From Microbacterium sp. RU33B (lineage in GTDB: Bacteria > Actinomycetota > Actinomycetes > Actinomycetales > Microbacteriaceae), in contig NZ_FTPO01000003.1 of NCBI RefSeq assembly GCF_900155915.1, positions 460,867 through 524,866 on the forward strand: a DNA stretch of 64,000 bases. Direction: 5' to 3'. Shown here piece by piece: positions 8,041 to 17,017 of this stretch. Below the pieces are notes generated by a model. The model saw only the letters and a program-made list of their open reading frames with translations, was not told where the DNA came from and did not search any database. How positions within the stretch are numbered: position 1 is the first letter of the stretch; the number at the start of each line of letters is the position of its first letter. Position numbers and translations under genes: made by a program.

Positions 8041-9584
8041 AGATCGTCGGACGCACGCCGCATTCCTCGGCCCTGAACGCGACGAGACGCGCGCGCGAAC
8101 TCGACGCGCTCGCGGGGGATCCGCCCATCGACCTGCTCGTCGTGGGCGGCGGCATCACCGGCGTGGGCATCGCTCTGGACGCCGCGAGCCGCGGGCTTCG
8201 GACCGTCGTGGTGGAAAAGCACGACCTCGCGTTCGGCACGAGCCGCTGGAGCTCCAAGCTCGTGCACGGCGGGCTGCGCTACCTCGCGACGGGCCAGTTC
8301 GGGATCGCCCACGAGAGCGCCTCGGAGCGCCACCTCCTCATGACGCGGATCGCTCCGCACCTCACCCGGCCGCTGGCGCAGATCGTGCCGCTGTACGAAC
8401 CCGGACACGTCGCGCGCGGCGCCTACATCGGCGCCGGATACGGTCTCGGCGACGGCCTGCGCCGTGTGGTCGGGACGCCGCATGCCGTCCTCGCCGCCCC
8501 GGGCGTGATCGGCGCGGCCGAGACGCTCCGACTGGTGCCCGCCGTTCGGAGCGACCACCTCCGCGGCGGCCTGCGCGGGTGGGACGGTCAGCTCATCGAC
8601 GACGCGCGGCTCGTGGTCGCGGTGGCGCGGACGGCGGCGGGGTACGGGGCATCCGTCCTCACGCGCGTCGAGGCGGTCGCCCTGACCGGCGACGGCGCGA
8701 CGCTGCGCGACGTGCGGACGGGGGAGAGCCTCGTCGTGCGGGCGCGGGCCGTCGTCAACGCGACGGGGGTGTGGGCGGGCGACCTCGACCCCGACGTCCG
8801 CCTCCGCCCGAGTCGCGGCACGCACCTCGTGGTCGACGCCGCACGGCTGGGGGGATCGGATGTCTCGCTGACGGTGCCCGTTCCCGGCTCCTCCAGCCGA
8901 TTCGTCTTCACCCTGCCGGCGGTGCACGGACGCGCCTACATCGGTCTGACCGACGTGCCCGACGACGGGCCGGTGCCCGACGTGCCGCTGGCGACCGACG
9001 ACGAGATCGAGATGCTCCTCGCGACGGTGAACACCGTGCTCGCCGAGCCGCTCACGCGCGCCGACGTGCTCGCGACGTTCGCGGGCCTGCGTCCGCTGCT
9101 CGAGAGCGCCGACCACGGACAGACGAGCGACCTGTCGCGGCGCCATGCGATCCTCGAATCGGCGGACGGCGTGCTGAGCGTCGTCGGCGGAAAGCTCACG
9201 ACGTATCGCCGCATGGCGCAGGACGGCGTGGACGAAGCGGTGCGCCTGCGCGCTCTGCCCACGGCGCGCGCCTCGCAGACGCGCACGCTGCCGCTCGTCG
9301 GGGCGTGGCCGAGGCAGCGCCTGAGCGAGATCGACGCGCCGCCCCGGTTCGTGCGGCGCTACGGCGCCGAGGCGACGTACGCGGCGTCGCTGCCCCCCGG
9401 TGCGGACGCCGCGCGCGGCGTGACGGCCCAGGAGCTGCAGTGGGGCGTGGCCGTGGAGGGTGCCCTGACGATCGACGATCTCCTCGATCGCCGCACGCGC
9501 GTCGGGCTCGTGGAGGCGGATCGGATCGCATCGATGGATGCTGCCGCCGCAGCGTTCGCGCGCGCCGGCGTCGATCCCCTCTGA
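8037..9584 (+). CDS. glpD: FAD-dependent glycerol-3-phosphate dehydrogenase
   Basis: This 515-residue membrane-associated flavoenzyme oxidises glycerol-3-phosphate to dihydroxyacetone phosphate and passes electrons to the quinone pool. The dinucleotide motif GGGITG is at 37-42, followed by the GlpD signature GTSRWSSKLVHGGLRYL and a C-terminal GlpD cap. The start is GTG at 8037, overlapping the tetR stop. With the neighbouring synthase, its product DHAP would feed the ether-lipid step, so the pairing is biochemically coherent. Confidence 0.92.
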   Translation: MKIVGRTPHSSALNATRRARELDALAGDPPIDLLVVGGGITGVGIALDAASRGLRTVVVEKHDLAFGTSRWSSKLVHGGLRYLATGQFGIAHESASERHLLMTRIAPHLTRPLAQIVPLYEPGHVARGAYIGAGYGLGDGLRRVVGTPHAVLAAPGVIGAAETLRLVPAVRSDHLRGGLRGWDGQLIDDARLVVAVARTAAGYGASVLTRVEAVALTGDGATLRDVRTGESLVVRARAVVNATGVWAGDLDPDVRLRPSRGTHLVVDAARLGGSDVSLTVPVPGSSSRFVFTLPAVHGRAYIGLTDVPDDGPVPDVPLATDDEIEMLLATVNTVLAEPLTRADVLATFAGLRPLLESADHGQTSDLSRRHAILESADGVLSVVGGKLTTYRRMAQDGVDEAVRLRALPTARASQTRTLPLVGAWPRQRLSEIDAPPRFVRRYGAEATYAASLPPGADAARGVTAQELQWGVAVEGALTIDDLLDRRTRVGLVEADRIASMDAAAAAFARAGVDPL

Positions 9585-9666
9585 GATGGCGCGGCTGGCA
9601 GGAATCCGCACAGGAACGGCCGTCTCACCGGAGGCGCGCGCCGGCATCCGCGACCACACTGATCGG

Positions 9667-10950
9667 ATGACGACGGATGCCGCTCCCGCGCGCGCGGAGA
9701 CGACCCACGGTCGTCTCGGTCTGGCGCAGGGGGTCGCGCTCTACATCGCCTCGGTGCTCGGCACCGGACTGCTCGTCCTGCCCGGCCTCGCCGCAGAGGT
9801 CGCAGGGCCCGCGTCGCTCGTGTCGGTCGCGATCGTCATCCTTCTCGCCGTGCCGCTGGCCGGCACGTTCGCGGTGCTCTCCGCCCGCTACCCCGACCCC
9901 TGTGGCGTCGCGAGCTACGTGCGCCGCGCCCTCGGCGGCACCGCGGCACGCGCGACGGGCTACTGGTTCTACTTCGGCGTCGCCGCAGGATTCCCCGTGC
10001 TCGCGATCCTCGGCGGCGAGTACATCACCGCCGTGACCGGCGCCGACCGCATCGCCGTGCCGATCATCGCCTTCGCGATCCTCGTCCCGCCGTTCGCGGT
10101 CAACATGCTCGGTCTGCGCACGGCGGGGTGGGTCCAGTTCGTGCTCACCGGGCTCCTCATCGGCATCGTCGTCCTCGTCGTCTCGGCCGCTCTGCCGGCA
10201 TCCGACGCCTCCCGTTTCACCCCCTTCCTTCCGTACGGCTGGGGCGGGGTCGGCACGGCGGTGAGCCTGTTCGTCTGGGCTTTCGCCGGATGGGAGGTCG
10301 GGACGCACATCTCCGGCGAGTTCCGAGACCCGCGCCGCACGATCCCGGCGGCGACGGCGATCGCGCTCGTCGTGACGGGCGTGGCGTACCTGCTCCTCCA
10401 GGTGGCGACGGTCGGCGTGCTCGGCGATGCGGCCGGGGACTCCGCAGTCCCGCTGCTCGCGCTCGCCGACGCCGTCGCCCCGGGTACCGGGCCGATCATC
10501 GTCGGCGCCGTCGCGGGGATCGTCATCGTCGGCGTCGCGAACTCGTACCTCGCCGCGTTCGGCAAGCTCGGCGCCTCCCTCGCCGTCACCGGCGACCTTC
10601 CGCGATGGCTCGCCCCGGGAGCGGAGGCGGGAGGCGTGCCGCGTCGCGCGCTCCTGCTCACGTTCGCGATCGCGCTCGCGTACACCGCGATCGCGTTCGC
10701 TGCCGGCGGCGATACGGGAGCATTCATCCTCATCCACACGAGCAACATGGTGGCGATCTACACGGCGGGCATGATCGCCGCCCTCCTGATCCTCCCGCGC
10801 GGCACGGCGGGCTGGTGGATGGCGCTGGTCGCCGCGATCCTCTCCGCCGGGCTCCTCGTGCTCGCGGGCGCGAATCTGCTGCCGGCAGCGCTGCTGGCGG
10901 CAGCGGCGATCGCCGTCACGGCGTGGCGGCGTCTGCGTCGCTCGCGCTGA
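9667..10950 (+). CDS. APC-family amino acid permease (YjeH-like)
   Basis: This 427-residue protein has about twelve hydrophobic segments and begins the membrane domain with GVALYIASVLGTGLLVLPGLAA, matching the glycine-rich first helix of APC transporters. It probably exports or imports neutral amino acids. The ATG at 9667 is chosen because CACACT ends 6 nt before it, the leaderless arrangement seen throughout this window, and because an upstream ATG at 9586 adds an implausible leader. A strong hairpin follows the gene. Confidence 0.85.
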   Translation: MTTDAAPARAETTHGRLGLAQGVALYIASVLGTGLLVLPGLAAEVAGPASLVSVAIVILLAVPLAGTFAVLSARYPDPCGVASYVRRALGGTAARATGYWFYFGVAAGFPVLAILGGEYITAVTGADRIAVPIIAFAILVPPFAVNMLGLRTAGWVQFVLTGLLIGIVVLVVSAALPASDASRFTPFLPYGWGGVGTAVSLFVWAFAGWEVGTHISGEFRDPRRTIPAATAIALVVTGVAYLLLQVATVGVLGDAAGDSAVPLLALADAVAPGTGPIIVGAVAGIVIVGVANSYLAAFGKLGASLAVTGDLPRWLAPGAEAGGVPRRALLLTFAIALAYTAIAFAAGGDTGAFILIHTSNMVAIYTAGMIAALLILPRGTAGWWMALVAAILSAGLLVLAGANLLPAALLAAAAIAVTAWRRLRRSR

Positions 10951-11014
10951 CGCGGCGTTCGTGGGCCGCCGTCGCGGGCGGGGCATCGACGCCGTGGTGG
11001 GCATCGCGCGGACG

Positions 11015-11053
11015 ACACAGCGCCCGTGCGGAAGAACCGCACGGGCGCTGTGT
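11015..11053. terminator. Bidirectional hairpin terminator
   Basis: A perfect 17-bp stem (11015-11031 with 11037-11053) and a 5-nt loop lie between the convergent permease and solute-binding-protein genes, 11 bp past the latter's stop. There is no long T tract, which is normal for high-GC actinobacteria. Confidence 0.85.
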
Positions 11054-11064
11054 GACGGGCTTGA

Positions 11065-11976
11065 TCAGCCCAGGTCGTTGGCGGCGAGCCAGTCCTTGGC
11101 GATGTCGGCCGACGAGCGCTCGTCGACCGTCGACTCGACGTTCAGCGCGACGAGGCCCTCGGGAGTGAGCGCGGCGCTCACGGCGTTGATCACGTCGGCG
11201 ATCTCGTCGGCGATGTCGGCGTTCACGAGCGGCACGACGTTCGACGCGAGCAGGAGACCGTCCGGGTCCTCGAGGGTGACGAGGTCGTTGATGCCGATGG
11301 CCGGATCGGCGCTGTAGACGTTGGCGACCTGGATGTTGCCGGCGACGAGCTCGGGCACCGTCGTGTCGGCGGTCGGGTTGAACGTCACGTCGACGCCGTA
11401 CACGTCCTTCAGGCCGGTCGGCCCGTACGGACGCGTCTCGAGCTCGGGCGCTCCGCCGAGCACGAGCGGCGAGATGCCGGCCAGATCGGCGATCGAGACG
11501 AGACTGTTCTCCTCAGCGAACGCGGCTGTGACGTTGTAGGAGTCCTGATCGGTCGCCGACGACTGGTCGAGCACCGTGAGGCCCTCGGGGAGAGCCTCCT
11601 GGAGCTGGGCGAAGACCTCGTCCGACGTCGTCGCCGTGGCCTCGGGGTCGAAGAACTGCAGCAGGTTGCCGCTGTACTCGGGGAAGAGGTCGACCGAGCC
11701 GTCTTCGAGCGACGGGAGGTAGGCGTCGCGCTGGCCGATGTTGAACTTGCGCTCGACCGTGAAGCCGGCGCCTTCGAGCGCCTGCGCGTAGATCTCGGCG
11801 ATGATCTCGTTCGAGTAGTACGTCTGCGAGCCGACGACGATGGTCGACGAGTCGCCGGATTCGGCGGTCGAGCCGCTGTCGAGCGGATCGCCGCCCGACG
11901 CGCAGCCGGCGAGGGCGAGCGCTGCGACGGCCGTGCCGGCGAGCGCGAGGGACAGGCGGGTGCGTGTGATCTTCAT
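11065..11976 (-). CDS. Glycine betaine/choline-type ABC solute-binding lipoprotein
   Basis: This 303-residue OpuAC-fold lipoprotein is the receptor of the importer encoded upstream in the operon. The signal peptide ends in the lipobox LAGC with the lipidated cysteine at 25, and the mature part starts with the family's STIVVGSQTYYSNEIIAEIYA-type strand and contains the FPEYSG ligand-domain motif. It would bind glycine betaine, choline or related quaternary amines outside the membrane. The gene is the last of four and precedes a strong terminator. Confidence 0.9.
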   Translation of the reverse strand: MKITRTRLSLALAGTAVAALALAGCASGGDPLDSGSTAESGDSSTIVVGSQTYYSNEIIAEIYAQALEGAGFTVERKFNIGQRDAYLPSLEDGSVDLFPEYSGNLLQFFDPEATATTSDEVFAQLQEALPEGLTVLDQSSATDQDSYNVTAAFAEENSLVSIADLAGISPLVLGGAPELETRPYGPTGLKDVYGVDVTFNPTADTTVPELVAGNIQVANVYSADPAIGINDLVTLEDPDGLLLASNVVPLVNADIADEIADVINAVSAALTPEGLVALNVESTVDERSSADIAKDWLAANDLG

Positions 11977-12009
11977 GTGGAACCTCCGGTGTGGTGAGGG
12001 GCAGGGGAG

Positions 12010-12732
12010 TCAGGCTGTGGGTGCGGGGACGGACGTGGGGCTGATCGGAGTGCGTCGGCGGGCACGGGGCCCGTCGGTGCGCGGCACGGCGAAGCGCGCG
12101 ACGAGCGCGAACAGGCCGTCGAGGAGAAGGGCGAGCACGATGATGATGATCGACGCGCCGAGGATCTGCACGAAGTCCCGGTTGGCGAGGCCCTGCATGA
12201 TGTAGAAGCCCAGGCCGCCCAGGCCGAAGTACGCCGCGATGGTGACGGTGGCCACGACCTGGAGCGTCGCCGAGCGCAGTCCGTTGATGAGGAGCGACAG
12301 ACCGAGCGGCACTTCGACCGTGAAGAGGATCTGCCGCTCCGTCATGCCGACGGCGCGTCCCGCTCCGATGACGGTGCGGTCGATGGCCTCGAAGCCCGAG
12401 TAGGCGCCGGCCAGGATCGACGGGATGGCCAGCAGCACGAATGCGACGACGGCGGCCGACGTCTTGTAGGACACGGGGATGAGCTCGAGGAGGAGGGCGA
12501 CGACGCCGAGGGCCGGGAGGGCGCGGGCGGCTCCGGAGAGGAACACGGCCGTCTCACGGCCGCGACCGGTGTGGCCGATGGCCCAGCCCCACGGGATCGC
12601 GATGAGCGCCGCGATCAGCACCGAGCCGAACGTGAAGGCGAGATGCTGCCCGATCGCGGTCGGCAGCGGCGTGGAGCCTGCCAGGCGATCGGGCGAGAAG
12701 ATCCACGCGAAGGCGTCGAGGAGGAGGTTCAT
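12010..12732 (-). CDS. OpuC-type ABC transporter permease 2
   Basis: This 240-residue protein has about six membrane helices and the BPD_transp_1 fold. The EAA-like cytoplasmic loop around VGMTERQILFTVEVPLGLSL should contact the ATPase. It starts at ATG 12732, overlapping the previous permease stop as ATGA. Two different permeases, one ATPase and one lipoprotein make a complete OpuC/OsmF-type compatible-solute importer. Confidence 0.9.
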   Translation of the reverse strand: MNLLLDAFAWIFSPDRLAGSTPLPTAIGQHLAFTFGSVLIAALIAIPWGWAIGHTGRGRETAVFLSGAARALPALGVVALLLELIPVSYKTSAAVVAFVLLAIPSILAGAYSGFEAIDRTVIGAGRAVGMTERQILFTVEVPLGLSLLINGLRSATLQVVATVTIAAYFGLGGLGFYIMQGLANRDFVQILGASIIIIVLALLLDGLFALVARFAVPRTDGPRARRRTPISPTSVPAPTA

Positions 12733-13400
12733 GCGGTCACCACCGCTCGGCGTGCCGCGCGGGGGGTGCGCGTCGATCGGGTCCACGGCATGAGCGCGCG
12801 GCCGAGGACGACCAGAAGCAGATCGATCACGAGAGCGATCACCACGACGGCCACGACGCCGGCCAGGATCTCCCCGAGGATGTGGCGCTGCGCTCCGTTG
12901 GTGAAGAGGTAGCCGAGGTTCTGCACGCCGATCAGGGCTCCGACGGTCGCGAGGGAGATCGTGGAGACGGCCGTGACCCGCAGGCCCGCGAGGATGACGG
13001 GGCCGGCGAGCGGGAAGTCGACCGTCCAGAATCGTCGCCACGGGCCGAAGCCCACGGCGATCGCCGCATTGCGCGTCACCTCGTCGACCGAGGCCAGGCC
13101 GTCGGTCACGGAGCGCGTCATGATCGCGACGGCGTAGATCGTGAGGGCGATGATCAGGTTCGTCTGCGACAGGTACGGCACGCCGAAGAGCGAGAGCACG
13201 GCGAACAGCGCGAACGACGGGATCGTGTACAGCAGGCTGATGGTGGAAAGAACCGTGCCCCGCAGCCGGGTGTACCGGAACGCGGCCCACCCGATGGGGA
13301 GCGCGATCACGAATCCGAGCACGATCGCGATGGCGCTCTGGCGCAGATGCTCCACCGAGAGCTCCAGGATCAGCCCGAAATTGTTGAGGACCCAGTTCAC
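12729..13400 (-). CDS. OpuC-type ABC transporter permease 1
   Basis: This 223-residue permease has six predicted membrane helices and the loop VGFGPWRRFWTVDFPLAGPV in the position of the EAA motif. The start is GTG at 13400, inside a GTGA overlap with the ATPase stop, and the next permease again overlaps by 4 bp, so stoichiometric coupled translation is likely. It belongs to the quaternary-amine uptake operon. Confidence 0.9.
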   Translation of the reverse strand: MNWVLNNFGLILELSVEHLRQSAIAIVLGFVIALPIGWAAFRYTRLRGTVLSTISLLYTIPSFALFAVLSLFGVPYLSQTNLIIALTIYAVAIMTRSVTDGLASVDEVTRNAAIAVGFGPWRRFWTVDFPLAGPVILAGLRVTAVSTISLATVGALIGVQNLGYLFTNGAQRHILGEILAGVVAVVVIALVIDLLLVVLGRALMPWTRSTRTPRAARRAVVTA

Positions 13401-14221
13401 GGAGGGCCCTCCACCAGGACTCCCTGCGTGCGTCCCGCTCCGTCGACGAGCACCGTGCCCCGCGGAGTGGTCTTCTTGTGCAGCGCGCGGGCACCGCGGT
13501 CGGCCCCGATGAAGCTCGCGACGAACTCGCTGGCGGGGTTCTCGATGATCTCGTCGGGCGTGCCGATCTGGGCGATGTGCGCGCCCTTCTCGAGGATCAC
13601 GACCTGATCGCCGAGGAGGAACGCCTCGTCGACGTCGTGCGTGACGAAGACGATCGTCTTGTCGAGGTCGCGCTGCAGGCGCAGGGTCTCCTCCTGCAGC
13701 TCTTTGCGGACGATCGGGTCGACGGCGCCGAAGGGCTCGTCCATCAGCAGGATGTTCGGATCGACGGCGAGCCCGCGCGCGACACCGACGCGCTGCTGTT
13801 GGCCGCCGGAGAGCTGGCTCGGGTACCGGTCGGCCGAGGCGCGGTCGAGGCCCACGACATCCATCAGCTCCAGAGCGCGCGCCCGGGCCTGCTTCTTGGG
13901 AACGCCCTTGAGGACCGGAACGGTCGCGATGTTCTCGGCGACGGTGAAGTGCGGGAGGAGTCCCGCGTTCTGCAGCACGTAGCCGATGCCCCGCCGCAGC
14001 TGGACGGGATCGCGGTCGGCGATCGGCTCGTCGTCGATCGTGATCTGGCCGCTCGTGGGCTCGACGAGACGGTTGATCATGCGCAGCAGCGTGGTCTTGC
14101 CGCAGCCGGAGGATCCGACGAAGACGGTGGTCTTGTGGGCGGGGATGACGAGGGTGAAGTCCTCGACCGCAGTGGTGCCGTCGGGGAAGCGCTTGGTCAC
14201 CGCGCGGAACTCGATCGCCAT
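13397..14221 (-). CDS. OpuC-type ABC transporter ATP-binding subunit
   Basis: This 274-residue ATPase powers the importer encoded by the three genes that follow. The Walker A motif GSSGCGKTT is at 36-44, followed by the signature LSGGQQQRV and Walker B ILLMDEP with an H-loop FVTHDVDEA. It lacks the C-terminal CBS pair found in larger OpuCA proteins, so osmotic sensing through CBS is absent. GAAAGGA precedes the ATG at 14221. It is first in the operon. Confidence 0.92.
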   Translation of the reverse strand: MAIEFRAVTKRFPDGTTAVEDFTLVIPAHKTTVFVGSSGCGKTTLLRMINRLVEPTSGQITIDDEPIADRDPVQLRRGIGYVLQNAGLLPHFTVAENIATVPVLKGVPKKQARARALELMDVVGLDRASADRYPSQLSGGQQQRVGVARGLAVDPNILLMDEPFGAVDPIVRKELQEETLRLQRDLDKTIVFVTHDVDEAFLLGDQVVILEKGAHIAQIGTPDEIIENPASEFVASFIGADRGARALHKKTTPRGTVLVDGAGRTQGVLVEGPP

Positions 14222-14290
14222 GCTGTCCTTTCGGGCGGGATTCAACCCAACCACAGGTCTCGGACACGAGGCTCGAAATCACGTCACTCT

Positions 14291-14305
14291 TGACGCGGAG
14301 CGTCA
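14291..14305. promoter_or_regulatory. Inverted repeat between OpuC operon and oxidoreductase
   Basis: TGACGC (14291-14296) and GCGTCA (14300-14305) form a perfect 6-bp dyad with a 3-bp centre in the 141-bp divergent region. Read with the preceding T it also supplies a TTGACG -35-like element. It is a candidate operator; no regulator is assigned. Confidence 0.4.
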
Positions 14306-14362
14306 TCTGTGTGTAACCCGACCCGTCGCCGCCGGACACGCTGCCCGGCGTACCGTAGGCGC

Positions 14363-15778
14363 ATGACCACACGCGAATACGACCTCATCGTGATCGGCGC
14401 CGGACCCGTCGGGGAGAACGTCGCCGACCGCGCCGTCCAGGGGGGCCTCACGGCCGTCATCGTGGAGAGCGAGCTCGTCGGCGGGGAGTGCTCGTACTGG
14501 GCGTGCATGCCGTCCAAGGCGCTGCTGCGCGGTGGTGCCGCACTCCGCGCCGCGCGCGACATCGCCGGCGCCCGTGAGGCCGTCACCGGCCGTCTCGACG
14601 TCGCCGCGACGCTGCAGCGCCGCGACGGCATCACCCACGAATGGAGCGATGCGTCGCAGGTGGAGTGGCTCGAGACGGCGGGCATCGACCTCGTCCGAGG
14701 GCACGCCCGGCTCAGCGGAGACCGGGAGGTGTCCGTCGAGGGCGCGGACGGCGCGACGACGGTGCTGCGCGCGCGGCACGCGGTCGCGGTCTGCACGGGG
14801 ACGGATGCCGCGACCCCCGACATCCCCGGACTCGCCGACGCGCGACCGTGGACGAGCCGGGAGGCCACGAGCGTGGAGACGGTTCCCGCATCGCTGGCGA
14901 TCCTCGGCGGCGGCATCGTCGCGGTCGAGATGGCGACGGCGTTCGCGTCGTTCGGCACGGCCGTCACCGTCATCGCCCGCTCCGGGCTGCTGACCTCCCT
15001 CGAGCCGTTCGCGGGCGAGCTCGTGGGTGACGCGCTGCGTGACGCGGGCGTGACGATCCGCGCGGGGGTCGGCACCGACCGCGTCGCCCGTGAGGGAGCC
15101 GAGGTCGTCATCACCCTGTCGGACGGCTCGGAGGTGCGGGCGGCCGAGGTGCTCGCCGCCACCGGGCGCGCGCCCCGCACCGACGACATCGGTCTCGACG
15201 TCGTCGGACTCGCTCCGGGCTCGTGGCTCGACGTCGACGACACGATGCGCGTCCGCGGCTCCGACTGGCTCTACGCGGTCGGAGACGTCAATCACCGGGC
15301 GCTGCTCACCCACCAGGGCAAGTACCAGGCCCGCGCCGCGGGCGACGTCATCGCCGCGCGTGCGAAGGGCGACGACGTGCAGGATGCGCCGTGGGGCCGC
15401 CACGTCGCGACCGCCGACCGCACCGCCGTGCCGCAGGTCGTGTTCACCGACCCCGAGGTGGCGGCCGTGGGGCACACCGAGGCATCCGCCCGCGAGGCGG
15501 GACTCGACATCCGCGTCCTCGACTACGACCTCTCGTGGGTCGCGGGGGCGAGCACGTACGCCGATCACTACACGGGACGGGCGCGCGCGATCGTCGACCT
15601 CGGCCGCGGCGTGCTCGTCGGCGCGACGTTCGTCGGCCCCGACATCGCCGAGCTCCTCCACTCCGCCACCATCGCGATCGTCGGCGAGGTGCCGATCGAG
15701 CGGCTCTGGCACGCGGTGCCCTCGTACCCCACCGTGAGCGAGGTGTGGCTGCGCTGGCTCGAGGAGCTCGGTCGCTGA
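14363..15778 (+). CDS. Pyridine nucleotide-disulfide oxidoreductase
   Basis: This 471-residue class I flavoprotein disulfide reductase resembles dihydrolipoamide dehydrogenase and mercuric reductase. It has the FAD motif GAGPVG near residue 12, a redox-active CxxxxC pair in GGECSYWACMPSK, an NAD(P)-binding GGGIVAVEMA segment, the second FAD motif YAVGDVNHRA, and a C-terminal dimerisation domain. No metal-binding N-terminal domain is seen, so mercury reduction is unlikely; the physiological substrate is uncertain. TACCGT stands 6 nt before the ATG, indicating a leaderless transcript. Confidence 0.87.
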   Translation: MTTREYDLIVIGAGPVGENVADRAVQGGLTAVIVESELVGGECSYWACMPSKALLRGGAALRAARDIAGAREAVTGRLDVAATLQRRDGITHEWSDASQVEWLETAGIDLVRGHARLSGDREVSVEGADGATTVLRARHAVAVCTGTDAATPDIPGLADARPWTSREATSVETVPASLAILGGGIVAVEMATAFASFGTAVTVIARSGLLTSLEPFAGELVGDALRDAGVTIRAGVGTDRVAREGAEVVITLSDGSEVRAAEVLAATGRAPRTDDIGLDVVGLAPGSWLDVDDTMRVRGSDWLYAVGDVNHRALLTHQGKYQARAAGDVIAARAKGDDVQDAPWGRHVATADRTAVPQVVFTDPEVAAVGHTEASAREAGLDIRVLDYDLSWVAGASTYADHYTGRARAIVDLGRGVLVGATFVGPDIAELLHSATIAIVGEVPIERLWHAVPSYPTVSEVWLRWLEELGR

Positions 15779-15783
15779 TCCCG

Positions 15784-16386
15784 CTACGGCGCCGGGTACG
15801 GCTGGGCGCGCAGGAGCTTCGCGAGGTGCGCCGTGTTGCGGGCGAGCGTCGCCGTGGTCTGCGCCACCTTCTCGGGGGTCTCGGGGAGATCGTTGTAGTC
15901 GACCGTGTGCATCGCCTCGCCGTTCCAGTACACGCCTCCCTGTGAGGGAATGCTGTAGCCGACGTCGCCCAGACCCTGGAACAGGTCGGCCGTGATGGCG
16001 TGGGCGCCGTCTTCGTTGCCGAGCACGACGGCGACCGCGACCTTCCCGGCCAGGATCGGGCGGCCCGCGTCATCCGTCTCCGACAGCTCGGCGTCGAGGC
16101 GCTCGAGAACGCGCTGCGCGATGCTCGACATGTGCCCCATCCACGTCGGGGTGGCCAGGACGAGGATGTCGGCGGCGAGGATCTTCGCGCGGATGCCGGG
16201 CCACTCGTCGCCGTCGCCCATGTCCTTGTCCACTCCGGGCTTGACGTCGAAGTCGGCGATGCGCAGCTGCTCTCCGCTGACGTCGTGATCGGCGAGCGCG
16301 TCGAGCACCTGCTGGGCGAGGAGCGCGCAGCTCGAGGGCGCGGGGGATGGCTTGAGGGTGCAGTTCAGCACCAGGGCGTGTGTCAT
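15784..16386 (-). CDS. Flavodoxin-fold NAD(P)H-dependent FMN reductase
   Basis: This 200-residue protein has the flavodoxin-like fold of NADPH-dependent FMN reductases. Key segments are the N-terminal LVLNCTLKPSPAPSSCALLA phosphate loop and TPTWMGHMSSIAQRVLERLD, the flavin-contacting region. It may reduce quinones or iron chelates. A GAGAGGAAT site precedes the ATG at 16386. Its stop lies 5 bp from the stop of the convergent oxidoreductase. Confidence 0.83.
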   Translation of the reverse strand: MTHALVLNCTLKPSPAPSSCALLAQQVLDALADHDVSGEQLRIADFDVKPGVDKDMGDGDEWPGIRAKILAADILVLATPTWMGHMSSIAQRVLERLDAELSETDDAGRPILAGKVAVAVVLGNEDGAHAITADLFQGLGDVGYSIPSQGGVYWNGEAMHTVDYNDLPETPEKVAQTTATLARNTAHLAKLLRAQPYPAP

Positions 16387-16487
16387 GGCGGATTCCTCTC
16401 TTTTCGAGGAATCTAGGACCGAGGACGGGACGGACGTCGGGGGTTGACACCGCCCCGACCCGCCGTGCACGCGTCTACGCTCGTGAC

Positions 16488-16982
16488 ATGCGACCCACCC
16501 CCGAACCCGTCGCCGCCGGACAGGAGTCCGTGTGGGACTACCCGCGCCCGCCTCGCGTCGAGCACGTCGACCGCCGGGTGGTCGTCGTCCTGGGAGGGGC
16601 GACGATCGTCGACACGCGCGACGTCGTCCGCGTGCTGGAGACGAGCCACCCGCCGGTCTACTACCTGCCGATCTCCGCGTTCTCACCGGGCGCGCTCGTG
16701 CCGGCTGCGGGCAGCTCGTTCTGCGAGTTCAAGGGCGGCGCGCGGTACTTCGACGTGGTCGGGGGCGGCGTCACGGCATCGCGTGCGGCCTGGAACTACC
16801 CCGAGCCGTCGCCCGGGTACGGGGAACTGCGAGACAGGGTGGCGCTGTACGCGGGACCCATGGATGCGTGCGAAGTCGACGGCGAGGTCGTCGTGCCGCA
16901 GCCGGGCGGCTTCTACGGAGGCTGGGTGACCCACGACATCGTCGGCCCCTTCAAGGGGATCCCGGGCTCGATGGGGTGGTGA
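16488..16982 (+). CDS. DUF427 domain protein
   Basis: This 164-residue DUF427 protein carries the family's conserved YYLPISAF, FCEFKGGARYFDV and AWNYPEPSPGY segments. The domain is a compact beta fold of unknown biochemical role, common in actinobacteria. TACGCT ends 6 nt before the ATG at 16488, so the mRNA is probably leaderless. The gene is convergent with kgd. Confidence 0.85.
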   Translation: MRPTPEPVAAGQESVWDYPRPPRVEHVDRRVVVVLGGATIVDTRDVVRVLETSHPPVYYLPISAFSPGALVPAAGSSFCEFKGGARYFDVVGGGVTASRAAWNYPEPSPGYGELRDRVALYAGPMDACEVDGEVVVPQPGGFYGGWVTHDIVGPFKGIPGSMGW

Positions 16983-16986
16983 GGGC

Positions 16987-17004
16987 GGCCGCCCTCGGGC
17001 GGCC
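16987..17004. terminator. Possible hairpin between DUF427 gene and kgd
   Basis: GGCCGCCC (16987-16994) and GGGCGGCC (16997-17004) can form a short GC-rich hairpin 4 bp past the DUF427 stop and 13 bp past the kgd stop. The loop is tight and there is no T tract, so this is a weak call. Confidence 0.45.
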
Positions 17005-17017
17005 ACCCCCACGACTG

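Noticed and set aside
9586..9666. Upstream start for the amino-acid permease
   Set aside because: The extension is not hydrophobic or conserved, and a -10 box ends 6 nt before the ATG at 9667.
14363..15778. Mercuric reductase
   Set aside because: There is no N-terminal heavy-metal domain, no C-terminal vicinal cysteine pair and no mer genes nearby.
16444..16481. TTGACA as the -35 of the DUF427 gene
   Set aside because: It lies 26 bp from the TACGCT -10 box, outside normal spacing.
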